A stretch of 64,000 nucleotides of DNA from Streptomyces sp. S.PB5 (GTDB lineage: Bacteria > Actinomycetota > Actinomycetes > Streptomycetales > Streptomycetaceae): the NCBI RefSeq assembly GCF_030403745.1, contig NZ_JAQMWP010000002.1, forward strand, positions 620,001-684,000, written 5' to 3'. The position numbers and the translations under genes were made by a program. A model generated the notes under the pieces. That model was not told where the DNA came from and searched no databases. It was given only the letters and a program-made list of their open reading frames with translations. Below are positions 28,732 through 36,441 of the stretch, in pieces (the first letter of the stretch is position 1; every line of letters begins with the position of its first letter).

Positions 28732-30174
28732 CTAGCTCCCCGGCACCCACTTGCGGGCGTCCGTGTCGTACGAGTACTGCGGCAGCTTCTTGTCGGCCGT
28801 CGTGCGGAACGGTTTGCCGCCGTCGTCGATGCGGACGGTGTCCGCCCGGCCCTGGGAGGACCAGTCCAGTTCCAGGTACCAGCTGCAGTCGCAGGTGACG
28901 GTGCGCGCGGTGACCAGGAGGACCTCGGGGTCCTCGGCGGAGACCCGGTAGGGCATCCGGATCGCGGGGATCTCGTTCTCGCCGTCGTGGCCGGGCACCG
29001 AGTGGGCCACCGGACGGTCCGCGTCGAGGTCCACGGAGAACTCGCGGGGGGTCAGGGCTCCGCCGCAGCCGTTGTCCATGGCGTACGAGTTGCCCTCGGC
29101 CGGGGCGGCGCGCTGGACGACCCGGACGCGCAGCGCCTCCAGGACGACGGCCGTCGAACTCCGCCCCTGCACCGAGATCTGCACCATCGTGTTCCCGCCG
29201 TGCAGCGCGCCCTCCGCGGACGCCCAGACCGCGGCGTCCTGGGCGGTCGGGGGCGGCGGGACCTGGGACGACGGCCGGTCGATGACGTAGTGGTGGCCGC
29301 AGCCCGCGTACCAGACATGGGAGTTGACGGTCCAGGTCAGCGGCACGGCGGCCCCCGGCCCGGCGCCGCCCGTGGGGCTGCCGGTGCCCTTGGCGGACGG
29401 GGCGGCGGTCGCCCGGCTGCCGGTGCCTGGGGACGGGGAGGCCGAAGTCCGGCCGGGGGAGGGGGAGGAACTCGGCGGCTTCTTCGAGGAGGACGGGCCC
29501 GGCGACATCGGCCCCCCCGAGCTGGTACGGCCCGGGTCGGTGGGACGTACGGAGTCGGCGGACGACGAGCGGTCGTTGTCCGACAGGGCGGACAGCCCGG
29601 CGAGCGTGACGGCGGACGCGACCGCCACGGCCGACGTCACGAGGACCCGCCGGCGCCGGTACCAGGGGCGGACCCTGACGGGGGCGGCATTGCCGACCTG
29701 CACGGCGGCACCCGCCACCTCGTCGGAGCCTGCGCCGGCATCGCCGTCCGAGGTGCCCGTGCCGGTATCGCCGTCCGCGGCGCCCGTGCCCGTGTCGGCG
29801 CTGTCCGACGCCGCCGCGTCCGGGACCGACGCAGCCTCGTTCGGCGCCCCACCCACTTCCTTCTCCGCCGCCGGCTCCGTCTCCTTCGCCACCGGCGTCC
29901 GAGGCCGCTGCCTCGCCGCCACCGCCGGCAGCCACAGCCGGTGGAGCTCCAGCCGTTCCTCCGGTGTCGCCCCGCACAGCGCGGCGAAGCGTTCGACGGG
30001 GGCGAAGTCGACGGGGACCGCGTCACCGGCGCAGTAGCGGTGCAGCGTGGAGGTGTTCATGTGGAGGCGCCGGGCCAGCTGGCCGTAGCTGCGGTCCGTG
30101 CGTTCCTTCAGCCGTGTGAGCAGCGCCGCGAACTCCGCGACCTCGTGTGCGCCGTCCTGTCCCGACACCGACAC
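28732..30174 (-). CDS. Xre-type membrane regulator with extracellular C-terminal domain
   Basis: The 480-residue protein starts at GTG 30174 with AGGGGGAACG upstream. It has an N-terminal helix-turn-helix (LTRLKERTDRSYGQLARRLHMNTSTLHRYCAGDAVPVDFAPVERFAALCGATPEERLELHRLW), an acidic, low-complexity linker, one transmembrane helix (VLVTSAVAVASAVTLAGLSAL), a Ser/Pro-rich spacer and an extracellular domain with four or more cysteines (WTVNSHVWYAGCGHHYVID, NGCGGAL, VTCDCSWYLELDW). Streptomyces genomes have several of these one-component membrane regulators with unknown ligands. It is followed by a small gene on the same strand. Confidence 0.78.
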   Translation of the reverse strand: MSVSGQDGAHEVAEFAALLTRLKERTDRSYGQLARRLHMNTSTLHRYCAGDAVPVDFAPVERFAALCGATPEERLELHRLWLPAVAARQRPRTPVAKETEPAAEKEVGGAPNEAASVPDAAASDSADTGTGAADGDTGTGTSDGDAGAGSDEVAGAAVQVGNAAPVRVRPWYRRRRVLVTSAVAVASAVTLAGLSALSDNDRSSSADSVRPTDPGRTSSGGPMSPGPSSSKKPPSSSPSPGRTSASPSPGTGSRATAAPSAKGTGSPTGGAGPGAAVPLTWTVNSHVWYAGCGHHYVIDRPSSQVPPPPTAQDAAVWASAEGALHGGNTMVQISVQGRSSTAVVLEALRVRVVQRAAPAEGNSYAMDNGCGGALTPREFSVDLDADRPVAHSVPGHDGENEIPAIRMPYRVSAEDPEVLLVTARTVTCDCSWYLELDWSSQGRADTVRIDDGGKPFRTTADKKLPQYSYDTDARKWVPGS

Positions 30175-30404
30175 CGTTCCCCCTGCCTCTCCCGAGCCTG
30201 TCGTCCATCCCAGGCACCCCATGTACCTGCACGTCAGAAGGCCTGGGATGGTTCCACCGTGGCGGATCGGCCGCCGGCTGTTGCGCAGCCCGCCTGTGAC
30301 GGCTGATGCTCTTGGTGTCGCACCGACCAGGCCGGACCGACCATCCGCCCGCTGTCCGCGGCATCCCGACATCCAAGCACTCGATCAGTACACGGGGGAC
30401 ACCC

Positions 30405-31016
30405 ATGCCCATGCGCACCCGAGTCGGCGCGCTCCTCGCCGTCGCCGTCACCGGACTCACCCTCGGCGCGACGCTCGCCGCACCCGCGGACGCCGCACCG
30501 GCCGCGCCGAAGTTCCTGTCGGCGTCCGAACTGCCGCCGCACCCCTCGTCCGCCTGGAAGGCCGGCAAGGTCACCGACGGCGCCCCGGAGGAGCTCCTGA
30601 GCTGTCTGACGGACGCGCTGCCCGGCTACGACTCGCGGTACCGCTCGTTCAGCACCGAACTGGAGACCAACGCCCACCAGCTCATGATCGTCGTCGGCGA
30701 CACCGCGAAGGCCAAGGCCCTCGCCGCCCGCCTGAACAAGGACATGCGCTCCTGCGCCACGCGCATCGAGCAGGCCGATCCGGAGATCGACGCCGCGTAC
30801 AAGAGCTACGGCACGCTGCCGGTGGAGGAGGGCGCCCGTGTGCACGGCCTGCACACCACCGCCTCCTGGGGCGCCTCCGACATCCACCTGCTCTCGGTCG
30901 GCCGGGACGGACGGGCCGTCACCGTCGTGCAGTGGGGGCAGATGGGCGACTTCGGCGACGCACCGGTGAAGGCGTTCAGGAAGACGACCACCACGGCCGT
31001 GAACAAGCTGTACTGA
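30405..31016 (+). CDS. Secreted hypothetical protein (203 residues)
   Basis: The signal peptide is MPMRTRVGALLAVAVTGLTLGATLAAPADAAPA, cleaved near ADA. The mature part (KFLSASELPPHPSSAWKAGKVTDGAPEELLSCLTDALPGYDSRYRSFSTELETNAHQLMIVV, and then GRDGRAVTVVQWGQMGDF) has two cysteines that could form a disulfide and resembles sensor-like domains in secreted actinobacterial proteins. I do not assign a function. The ATG at 30405 follows ACGGGGGACACC, and a terminator follows the gene. Confidence 0.7.
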   Translation: MPMRTRVGALLAVAVTGLTLGATLAAPADAAPAAPKFLSASELPPHPSSAWKAGKVTDGAPEELLSCLTDALPGYDSRYRSFSTELETNAHQLMIVVGDTAKAKALAARLNKDMRSCATRIEQADPEIDAAYKSYGTLPVEEGARVHGLHTTASWGASDIHLLSVGRDGRAVTVVQWGQMGDFGDAPVKAFRKTTTTAVNKLY

Positions 31017-31044
31017 GGCCACCTGAGGCCACATCGGAAAGAGC

Positions 31045-31084
31045 GGAGCCGCCCTCCTGCCACGGGGGTCGGGAGGGCGGCTCC
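31045..31084 (+). terminator. Terminator-like hairpin after the secreted protein gene
   Basis: GGAGCCGCCCTCC (31045-31057) pairs perfectly with GGAGGGCGGCTCC (31072-31084) across a 14-base loop. No T-run follows, so the strand is inferred from the gene just upstream. Confidence 0.7.
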
Positions 31085-31869
31085 CGCTGCGCCGAATCCG
31101 GTACGCGGACGGTGATGGGCGGTGTTGGGTGGTGGCAGACGGTGGCGGGCGGTGAATTCAGGCCAGATTCACAGCCCGCCGAGGGGACGGCGACGGCCCG
31201 TCCCGCTCCCGGCGTCCAGGACCAGCCGCCCCATCCCTTCGCCGTGTACGGCCGGTTCGGCAGACCGGGATAGACACGGCGGCGGAGGCGCCGCGGTCAC
31301 CGTGTCGCCCCGGTGTCCGGGCGCGGAGCCAGACCGGCGCACGGGGTCGACCGCAGCCCGAGGGGGGCAGATGCACCGGCCCGCCTCCGCCACCGGGGGC
31401 GGGCCGGTGCCGCGGGCGTACGCCGTCCAAGGGGGCGCCTGTGCCCCGTGGAGCGGTGCCGGGGGCGGGAGGCAGGGGCCGCACGGGCCGCGGCCCTTTT
31501 CCCGCACCGCAACCGGAACCTCTGCGTCGACCAGGGGTTTCCCGTACCGGAAGCCGCCGGCTCACGACCGCCCGCGGACGAGCCCATGCCCCCCGGCGGA
31601 ACCGGCGGCACGCGTTCCCCGCCGCGCCCCCTCGCACAAGCCGCCCCACGGCACACTCCCGCCCCGCCGTCACCGTCCCGCGACCCGTGCGCACACCGCC
31701 CCGAGGCATCCGGCGACGGCCTTCCCGAGCCCGGCCCGGTGCCCTCCAACCGTGGCCGAACACCTGGTCGTTGATGATTCGACATGACTGCTGGTGGTCC
31801 CACGGGGCATGGATCCCGTGAACGTGTTCGAGCAGGAGGGGAACCGACATCGGCACGCGGGCGGGGGTC
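31085..31869. other. Gene-poor stretch with strong hairpins
   Basis: I see no convincing coding region in these 785 bases. Open frames on both strands are Arg/Gly/Pro-rich shadows without recognisable domains or ribosome sites. There is a perfect 13 base-pair hairpin (GCACCGGCCCGCC at 31373-31385 with GGCGGGCCGGTGC at 31398-31410) and a plus-strand terminator at 31475-31500. A non-coding RNA is possible but unproven. Confidence 0.5.
31475..31500 (+). terminator. Orphan plus-strand terminator in the gene-free stretch
   Basis: GGGGCCGC (31475-31482) pairs with GCGGCCC (31490-31496) around a 7-base loop and ends in TTTT (31497-31500). No gene that it could serve lies in the preceding 400 bases. 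Confidence 0.6.
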
Positions 31870-32352
31870 ATGAAGAGGCAGGCACGAGGAGGCGGTCCCA
31901 CGGCGATCGGGGCCTTCTCGGCAAAGACAGTGGAGGAAGTGGCCGCGGGCGCCGCAGAACTGGCGCAGGCGTCTCAGCTCAAACGCAGACTCGGGAAGGC
32001 GGACCTGCGGGCGGTGCCAGAAGTGCGCCGTGCCCTGCGGGAGTTGCTACGCCATTGGGGGAGGCCCGGACGATCGGAGATAGCGGAACTGCTCACCAGT
32101 GAGCTCGTCACCAACGCGCTCGTCCACACCGACCACGACGCGGTCCTGACGGCCACCGTCGGACCGGGTGGACTCCGGGTCGAGGTACGGGACTTCGTGG
32201 CCCGCCGCCCCAGACTGCGCGTACCGAACGCCGACGACGGTACGCACGGCCGGGGCCTGGTGCTCGTACAGTCCCTCGCCGACGCGTGGGGCGTGCGGGC
32301 GCACGGGGTGGGGAAGGCGGTGTGGTTCGAACTCGACCCCGGAGCCGCGTGA
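31870..32352 (+). CDS. ATP-binding anti-sigma type regulator (HATPase_c)
   Basis: The 160-residue protein has the RsbW-like GHKL boxes: ELVTNALVHTDHDA (N box), VRDFVARRPRLRVPNADDGTHGRGLVLVQSLADAWGV (G1/G2) and a C-terminal AVWFEL strand, close in layout to the gene at 11446-11952. ATG at 31870 has GGCGGGGGTC upstream. It belongs to a family common in Streptomyces that regulates sigma factors through partner antagonists. No partner gene is adjacent. A long terminator follows. Confidence 0.82.
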   Translation: MKRQARGGGPTAIGAFSAKTVEEVAAGAAELAQASQLKRRLGKADLRAVPEVRRALRELLRHWGRPGRSEIAELLTSELVTNALVHTDHDAVLTATVGPGGLRVEVRDFVARRPRLRVPNADDGTHGRGLVLVQSLADAWGVRAHGVGKAVWFELDPGAA

Positions 32353-32371
32353 CACGGGTGTCCCATGACGA

Positions 32372-32413
32372 ACGGGAGAGGGGTACGGCCGGGAAGCCGT
32401 ACCCCTCTCCCGT
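32372..32413. terminator. Perfect 18 base-pair bidirectional terminator
   Basis: ACGGGAGAGGGGTACGGC (32372-32389) pairs without a mismatch with 32396-32413 around a 6-base loop. It lies between the convergent HATPase and DUF2637 genes and can serve both. Confidence 0.85.
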
Positions 32414-32437
32414 GTGCCCGGCCGGTGTCCGACGGGC

Positions 32438-33478
32438 CTAACCGAACTGCTGCTCAAGGTCCTTGAGCTTGCGCTCCAGGGAGTCGAGCCGCGGCAGGGC
32501 CATGGTGTCGTCCTCCGCGGTGAGGTCGACGGTGATCGGGTCAGTACTTTGGCGGACGGGCTGCAGAGACGGCCGTGAGCGTACGGGCAGTTGCTCCGGG
32601 GGCGATATGGCAGGCTCCGCGGAGACTCGATCGGAGCCCCGCTCCAGGGCCTGGGCCTCCATCTGCCGGCCGCCGCCGCGGCCGATGAACCCGCGGTGCC
32701 CGCGGCTGATGGCCTTGAGCTGTGCGCGCTCCATGCGCTCCGCCTCGCGGCGGCGCAGCCGGGCCGTCTCCTTCTGCCGCTTGTCCTCGCGGACCTCGTC
32801 GACCGCCTCGTCCAGGCTGCGCACCCCTTCGAGCAGCATGAGGGACCAGGCCTTGTACGTCTCACGCGGCGCCCGCAGCCAGCGGACCACGCGGATCTGC
32901 GGCAGCGGACGGGGCACCAGACCCTGCTCGCGCAGGGCGGCCCGGCGGGTCTGCTTCAGCGCGCGGTCGAAGAGGACCGCGGCCGACAGGGACATACCGG
33001 CGAAGAAGTGCGGGGCGCCGGCGTGGCCGAGGCCTCGGGGAGCGTGCACCCAGTTGAACCAGGCCGCGGCGCCGGCGAACGTCCACACGAGTATCCGGGA
33101 GCCGAGCGCCGCGTCACCGTGGCTGGCCTCGCGCACCGCGAGCACCGAGCAGAACATCGCCGCACCGTCCAGGCCGAACGGGACGAGGTACTCCCAGCCG
33201 CCGGACAGGTTGAGGTTCTGCTGGCCGAAGCCGACCAGGCCGTGGAAGGAGAGCGCGGCGGCGACGGCCGCACAGCAGAACAGGAGGACGTAGGAGGCGG
33301 TGCCGTATATGGCCTCCTTGCGCCTGCGGCGCTCCTCGCTGCGCTCCCACGAGTCGTCCGCGCTCGCGTCCCCCGAGGAGCGCTTGCCGCGCGCGAGCAC
33401 CGCTACCGCTGCGAGCATGCCCAGGAGCAGTACGGCGCCCGGAAGCAGCCAGTTCAGCGATATGTCGGTCAGTCTCAT
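32438..33478 (-). CDS. DUF2637 membrane protein
   Basis: The 346-residue protein starts with a hydrophobic helix (LNWLLPGAVLLLGMLAAVAVLA), then ASYVLLFCCAAVAAALSFHGLVGFGQQ, VPFGLDGAAMFCSVLAVREASHGD, ILVWTFAGAAAWFNWVHAPRG and FFAGMSLSAAVLFDRALKQTRR, the DUF2637 arrangement known from SpdA-like membrane proteins of actinomycetes. The C-terminal half is cytoplasmic, charged and coiled-coil-like, with EAVDEVREDKRQKETARLRRREAERMERAQLK. ATG at 33478 has AAGGGA upstream. DUF2637 and an FhuF-like gene stand side by side here. The function is not known. Confidence 0.83.
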   Translation of the reverse strand: MRLTDISLNWLLPGAVLLLGMLAAVAVLARGKRSSGDASADDSWERSEERRRRKEAIYGTASYVLLFCCAAVAAALSFHGLVGFGQQNLNLSGGWEYLVPFGLDGAAMFCSVLAVREASHGDAALGSRILVWTFAGAAAWFNWVHAPRGLGHAGAPHFFAGMSLSAAVLFDRALKQTRRAALREQGLVPRPLPQIRVVRWLRAPRETYKAWSLMLLEGVRSLDEAVDEVREDKRQKETARLRRREAERMERAQLKAISRGHRGFIGRGGGRQMEAQALERGSDRVSAEPAISPPEQLPVRSRPSLQPVRQSTDPITVDLTAEDDTMALPRLDSLERKLKDLEQQFG

Positions 33479-33781
33479 CTGGGGTCCCTTGCATTGGGAT
33501 AGGGCGTAACGCCCGCCATAGTGGCCCAATCCCACCGGCCCTCAGGGGGTTTCGGGGCAAGAGGCCGCCAAGGAGGTGCAAGGGAATGCCCAAGGCGGCG
33601 TTCTGCTCGAACTGCCGCATGAGGGGCGGGAGTTGAGTTCGAATAAGACTACCCGTACGAGTGGTTCCACGGAAAGTTCCTGCGGCAGGTGAGGAAATTG
33701 TGAATCGCCTGTAACCAAGCGGGAGTCCTGTTCGCGGATGATCTTACGCGACGCGCGGACGTGCTCGTTCCCGAGGGTGGC
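33479..33781. other. Intergenic region between DUF2637 and FhuF-like genes
   Basis: These 303 bases hold the DUF2637 promoter side and one short open frame on the plus strand with a perfect ribosome site, listed separately. I see no strong terminator or other gene. Confidence 0.5.
33586..33636 (+). CDS. Possible 16-residue ORF with a perfect ribosome site
   Basis: ATG at 33586 follows AAGGAGGT (33570-33577) at good spacing and encodes MPKAAFCSNCRMRGGS with a CxxC pair, then TGA. It overlaps nothing. It may be a real micro-protein or a coincidence; no family is recognised and there is no independent evidence for translation. Confidence 0.25.
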   Translation: MPKAAFCSNCRMRGGS

Positions 33782-34627
33782 TCAACTGGCGGCTTCGGCG
33801 AGGAGTTTGACGACCCGGTCGGCGTCGCAGGTGCGCGGGCAGGTGACACAGGTGTCCTGCGGCTCCAGTGTGTAATACAGGCAGCAGCTGGCCCGGTCCC
33901 GGGTGGCCAGCGACTCCCCGCCCGGTCCGGTGAGCTCGCGGAAGGCGGCCGTCCCGATGTACGGCTTCGTCGTCCCCGGCAGCAGCAGCTCCAGTTCGCG
34001 CTCGGCCCGCTCCTGCTCGCTGCGGCCGAGCCGCTGGGCGACGTACCAGAGCCCCTCCACGATCTCGTCCGTCACCATGCCCCACAGCGCGCGCCCGCGC
34101 CGCCGCATTCGCGGTCCGAACCCGGCGAGCACGGGCTCCATGTGCTCGGCGATCGCGTCCCGCACCTCGGCGCGCAGGGCCTCCTCGTCGGGGACGACAC
34201 GGGCGCCGGGCAGCACGGCCGCGGGGTCGCCGGGAAGGCAGGCGAAGGTGCCGGGGCGTACGGCGAAGGCCATCGGGCCCGCCGTCCGGTCGTACGAGAC
34301 GTGTGTCACCGGGAAGCGCGGCACCCGGCGCCGCAGGAACCAGGGTGCGGTGATCAGCAGACAGGCCGGCCAGGCGTACCGGTGCAGTCCGAAGCTCGCT
34401 ATGACATCCGGGCGTCCGCGCCGGCCGTGGTCCCGCAGGATCTGTGAGTCGTCCCACGCGAGGAAGGCCTCCAGACCGGCCCCGCCCTCCGCGAGCGAGG
34501 CGGCGGTGACCCAGCCGCCGCCCCTGGGGGCCTGCTCTCCCGCGCCCAGCTCCGTGACGGTGAGCCCCGGACAGGCCTCGGTCAGACGGTCGTAGGCGTC
34601 CGTGAGGGCCGACGGGGGCACGGTCAT
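33782..34627 (-). CDS. FhuF-like (2Fe-2S) siderophore-iron reductase
   Basis: The 281-residue protein has the FhuF-type C-terminal cysteines RASCCLYYTLEPQDTCVTCPRTCDADRV, where CC-x-n-C-x2-C ligates a 2Fe-2S cluster. Family members reduce ferric siderophores in the cytoplasm to release iron. The ATG at 34627 is preceded by the iron box at 34670-34687, so expression should rise when iron is scarce. It stands alone and divergent from the GntR gene. Confidence 0.85.
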   Translation of the reverse strand: MTVPPSALTDAYDRLTEACPGLTVTELGAGEQAPRGGGWVTAASLAEGGAGLEAFLAWDDSQILRDHGRRGRPDVIASFGLHRYAWPACLLITAPWFLRRRVPRFPVTHVSYDRTAGPMAFAVRPGTFACLPGDPAAVLPGARVVPDEEALRAEVRDAIAEHMEPVLAGFGPRMRRRGRALWGMVTDEIVEGLWYVAQRLGRSEQERAERELELLLPGTTKPYIGTAAFRELTGPGGESLATRDRASCCLYYTLEPQDTCVTCPRTCDADRVVKLLAEAAS

Positions 34628-34669
34628 GCGGGGACCACCGATCCGGGACGGCTGCGCTACTGCATTGAA

Positions 34670-34687
34670 GGTAAGCCTAGCCTTACC
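34670..34687. promoter_or_regulatory. Iron box (DmdR/DtxR-type operator)
   Basis: GGTAAGCCTAGCCTTACC is an 18-base near-perfect palindrome (16 of 18 positions symmetric) in the style of the DmdR1/DtxR consensus, centred about 50 bases upstream of the FhuF-like ATG. An AT-rich tract precedes it. Confidence 0.75.
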
Positions 34688-34796
34688 CGTGAACTCCGGG
34701 ATTTGAACCGGGGGCTTCTGCGCCTAAGGTGCTTGACGGACGAGTAACAACCCGCCGTAATGACCCCAAGTACCGACACGTCCGGAGGAGGACCCC

Positions 34797-35969
34797 GTGA
34801 ACCAGGGCACGCAGGGCTCCGCCGGGACGGGGATACCCCGGGCGGTGCGGGTACCGCCGCAGCTCATGGCCGCAGACGTGGACCGCGGGCGCGAAGGCCC
34901 GACCGGTGCCGGCACCGGTGCGGCGCGGGGTGAGCACACCCATGCCGAGCGGCCGCGGGGTGCGGCTGCCGATGCGCAGGGCCGCCCCGGGGAGGCGGTG
35001 CCCCGGGCAGGAGTGCAGCGTCCGCGTCCCGGGGACGCCGGGCCGGGACTCCGTGGCGAGCGGCCGCGGTCCGCCGACGCCGTCGTGCCCGAGCCGCGTG
35101 CCGAGCGCAATCGCGCCGATGACGCCGCGGCCCCGCAGGTCCGGGCCGAGCGGCCGCCTGCCGAGCAGCCTGTTCCGGCGCCCGCGCCGCTACCGCCGAG
35201 TCCCGCCGACGCCGTCGTGCCCGAGCCGCGTGCCGAGCGCAATCGCGCCGATGACACCGCGACCCCGCAGGTCCGGGCCGAGCGGCCGCCTGCCGAGCAG
35301 CCTGTTCCGGCGCCCGCGCCGCTACCGCCGCGGCCCGCTCGGGCCGTCGTGCAGCGGGCCTCCGTGCGGGGACAGATACTCGACGCCCTGCGGACCGCGC
35401 TGGTGTCGGGTGAGCTCACGCCGGGCGAGGTGTACTCGGCGCCCGCCCTCGGCGACCGTTTCGGGGTCTCCGCCACCCCGGTGCGGGAGGCCATGCAGCA
35501 GCTCGCGCTGGAGGGCGCGGTCGAGGTCGTGCCCAATCGCGGGTTCCGGGTCGTGGAGCGGGGGGCCCGGGAGCTGGGCGAACTGGCCGAGGTGCGGGCG
35601 CTCATCGAGGTGCCCGTCGTGCTGCGGCTGGCCCGGACCGTCCCGGCCGAGCGGTGGGCCGAACTGCGGCCGCTCGCCGAGGCGACGGTACGTGCCGCGT
35701 CCACCGGCTGCCGGGCCACGTACGCCGAGTCGGACCGCGCCTTCCACCGCGCGGTTCTGGCCCTCTCCGGCAACCAGCAGCTCGTGCAGATCGCCGAGGA
35801 CCTCCACCGGCGCGCCCAGTGGCCCCTGGTCGGCGCCTCCTCCTCCCGGGGCCGTGCGGAACTGGTCGCCGACGCGGCCGAACACACCGCTCTGCTGGAC
35901 GCGTTGATCGCCGGGGAGCTCGATGTGGTGCGGGCACTGGTGGGGGAGCACTTCGCCGGCACGTCCTGA
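34797..35969 (+). CDS. GntR-family (FCD) transcriptional regulator with a long duplicated linker
   Basis: The 390-residue protein has a 180-residue Pro/Ala/Arg/Glu-rich N-terminal extension, then a winged helix-turn-helix (RGQILDALRTALVSGELTPGEVYSAPALGDRFGVSATPVREAMQQLALEGAVEVVPNRGFRV) and an FCD effector domain (ELAEVRALIEVPVVLRLARTVPAERWAELR, FHRAVLALSGNQQLVQIAEDLHRRAQWPL). The extension includes a 44-residue tandem duplication encoded at 35073-35336. FadR-type GntR proteins normally lack such an extension. GTG at 34797 follows GGAGGAGG. The ligand and targets are unknown. Confidence 0.83.
   Translation: MNQGTQGSAGTGIPRAVRVPPQLMAADVDRGREGPTGAGTGAARGEHTHAERPRGAAADAQGRPGEAVPRAGVQRPRPGDAGPGLRGERPRSADAVVPEPRAERNRADDAAAPQVRAERPPAEQPVPAPAPLPPSPADAVVPEPRAERNRADDTATPQVRAERPPAEQPVPAPAPLPPRPARAVVQRASVRGQILDALRTALVSGELTPGEVYSAPALGDRFGVSATPVREAMQQLALEGAVEVVPNRGFRVVERGARELGELAEVRALIEVPVVLRLARTVPAERWAELRPLAEATVRAASTGCRATYAESDRAFHRAVLALSGNQQLVQIAEDLHRRAQWPLVGASSSRGRAELVADAAEHTALLDALIAGELDVVRALVGEHFAGTS
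35073..35336 (+). repeat. 132-base tandem duplication inside the GntR gene
   Basis: Two directly adjacent 132-base copies (35073-35204 and 35205-35336) encode ADAVVPEPRAERNRADD and what follows it. They differ at only about four bases, and the 44-codon unit keeps the frame. This indicates a recent slippage or recombination event. Confidence 0.85.
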
Positions 35970-36096
35970 GCTTGTGACGGCGGTCACAGAATCGTCGGCT
36001 CCGCGCAACGGTGCGCGACACCGGGAACCCGGCCGCCCGGACCCGCGTGACACCCCGCACACGGCACGCCCGTGCCGCTACCGGAGGTGATCGGCG

Positions 36097-36387
36097 ATGG
36101 ACCCGTCCTTCATGGCCCAGCAGCAGGCGCAGCAGGCCAGCCAGCAAGCCCAGCAGGCCCACCAGCAGGCCGTCCAGGCCCACCAGCGGGCGCACCAGCA
36201 GCATGTGCACGGCGGCTACCACCGCCCGGCGCACGTTCCGATGCCGCACCGGGGCGGCCGCGGCGGGGGCCTGTTCTCACTCGTCGTGGTGATCGTCGTG
36301 GTCGTCGTCTTCGCGCGTGACCCCGAACTCCGTGACACGGTCCTCAACGAGATCCAGCAGCTGGTGGACAGGATCCAGAGCAGCTGA
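36097..36387 (+). CDS. Small membrane-anchored protein with a Gln/Ala/His-rich N-terminus
   Basis: The 96-residue protein has an N-terminal region rich in QQ and QA repeats and histidine (MDPSFMAQQQAQQASQQAQQ), then a single predicted membrane helix LFSLVVVIVVVVVFA and a short helical tail (RDPELRDTVLNEIQQLVDRIQSS). GGAGGTGAT precedes the ATG. I do not recognise a family. The Q-rich part could mediate assembly or be a disordered spacer; the C-terminal tail has a heptad-like pattern. Confidence 0.65.
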   Translation: MDPSFMAQQQAQQASQQAQQAHQQAVQAHQRAHQQHVHGGYHRPAHVPMPHRGGRGGGLFSLVVVIVVVVVFARDPELRDTVLNEIQQLVDRIQSS

Positions 36388-36441
36388 GCCGTCCTTGCCG
36401 CAGACGACCCCCGCCCCGCCCCGGCACCCCTCGCGGAGCGT

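Noticed and set aside
31373..31410. Cobalamin riboswitch-like GCCACCGGGGGCGGG segment
   Set aside because: The conserved B12-box and downstream gene are absent; the match is only a short GC-rich hairpin.
31158..31901. Minus-strand 247-codon frame in the gene-free stretch
   Set aside because: The translation is Arg/Gly/Pro-rich without domains, and it overlaps two hairpins and the HATPase start on the other strand.
34687..34745. tRNA-like T-arm on the minus strand (CGGTTCAAATCCCGG near the FhuF-like promoter)
   Set aside because: The stem has a C-C mismatch, no acceptor partner or anticodon arm can be folded nearby, and it sits inside a promoter region.
35073..35336. CRISPR-like array
   Set aside because: The two units are directly adjacent, contain no spacers, and lie inside a coding gene.
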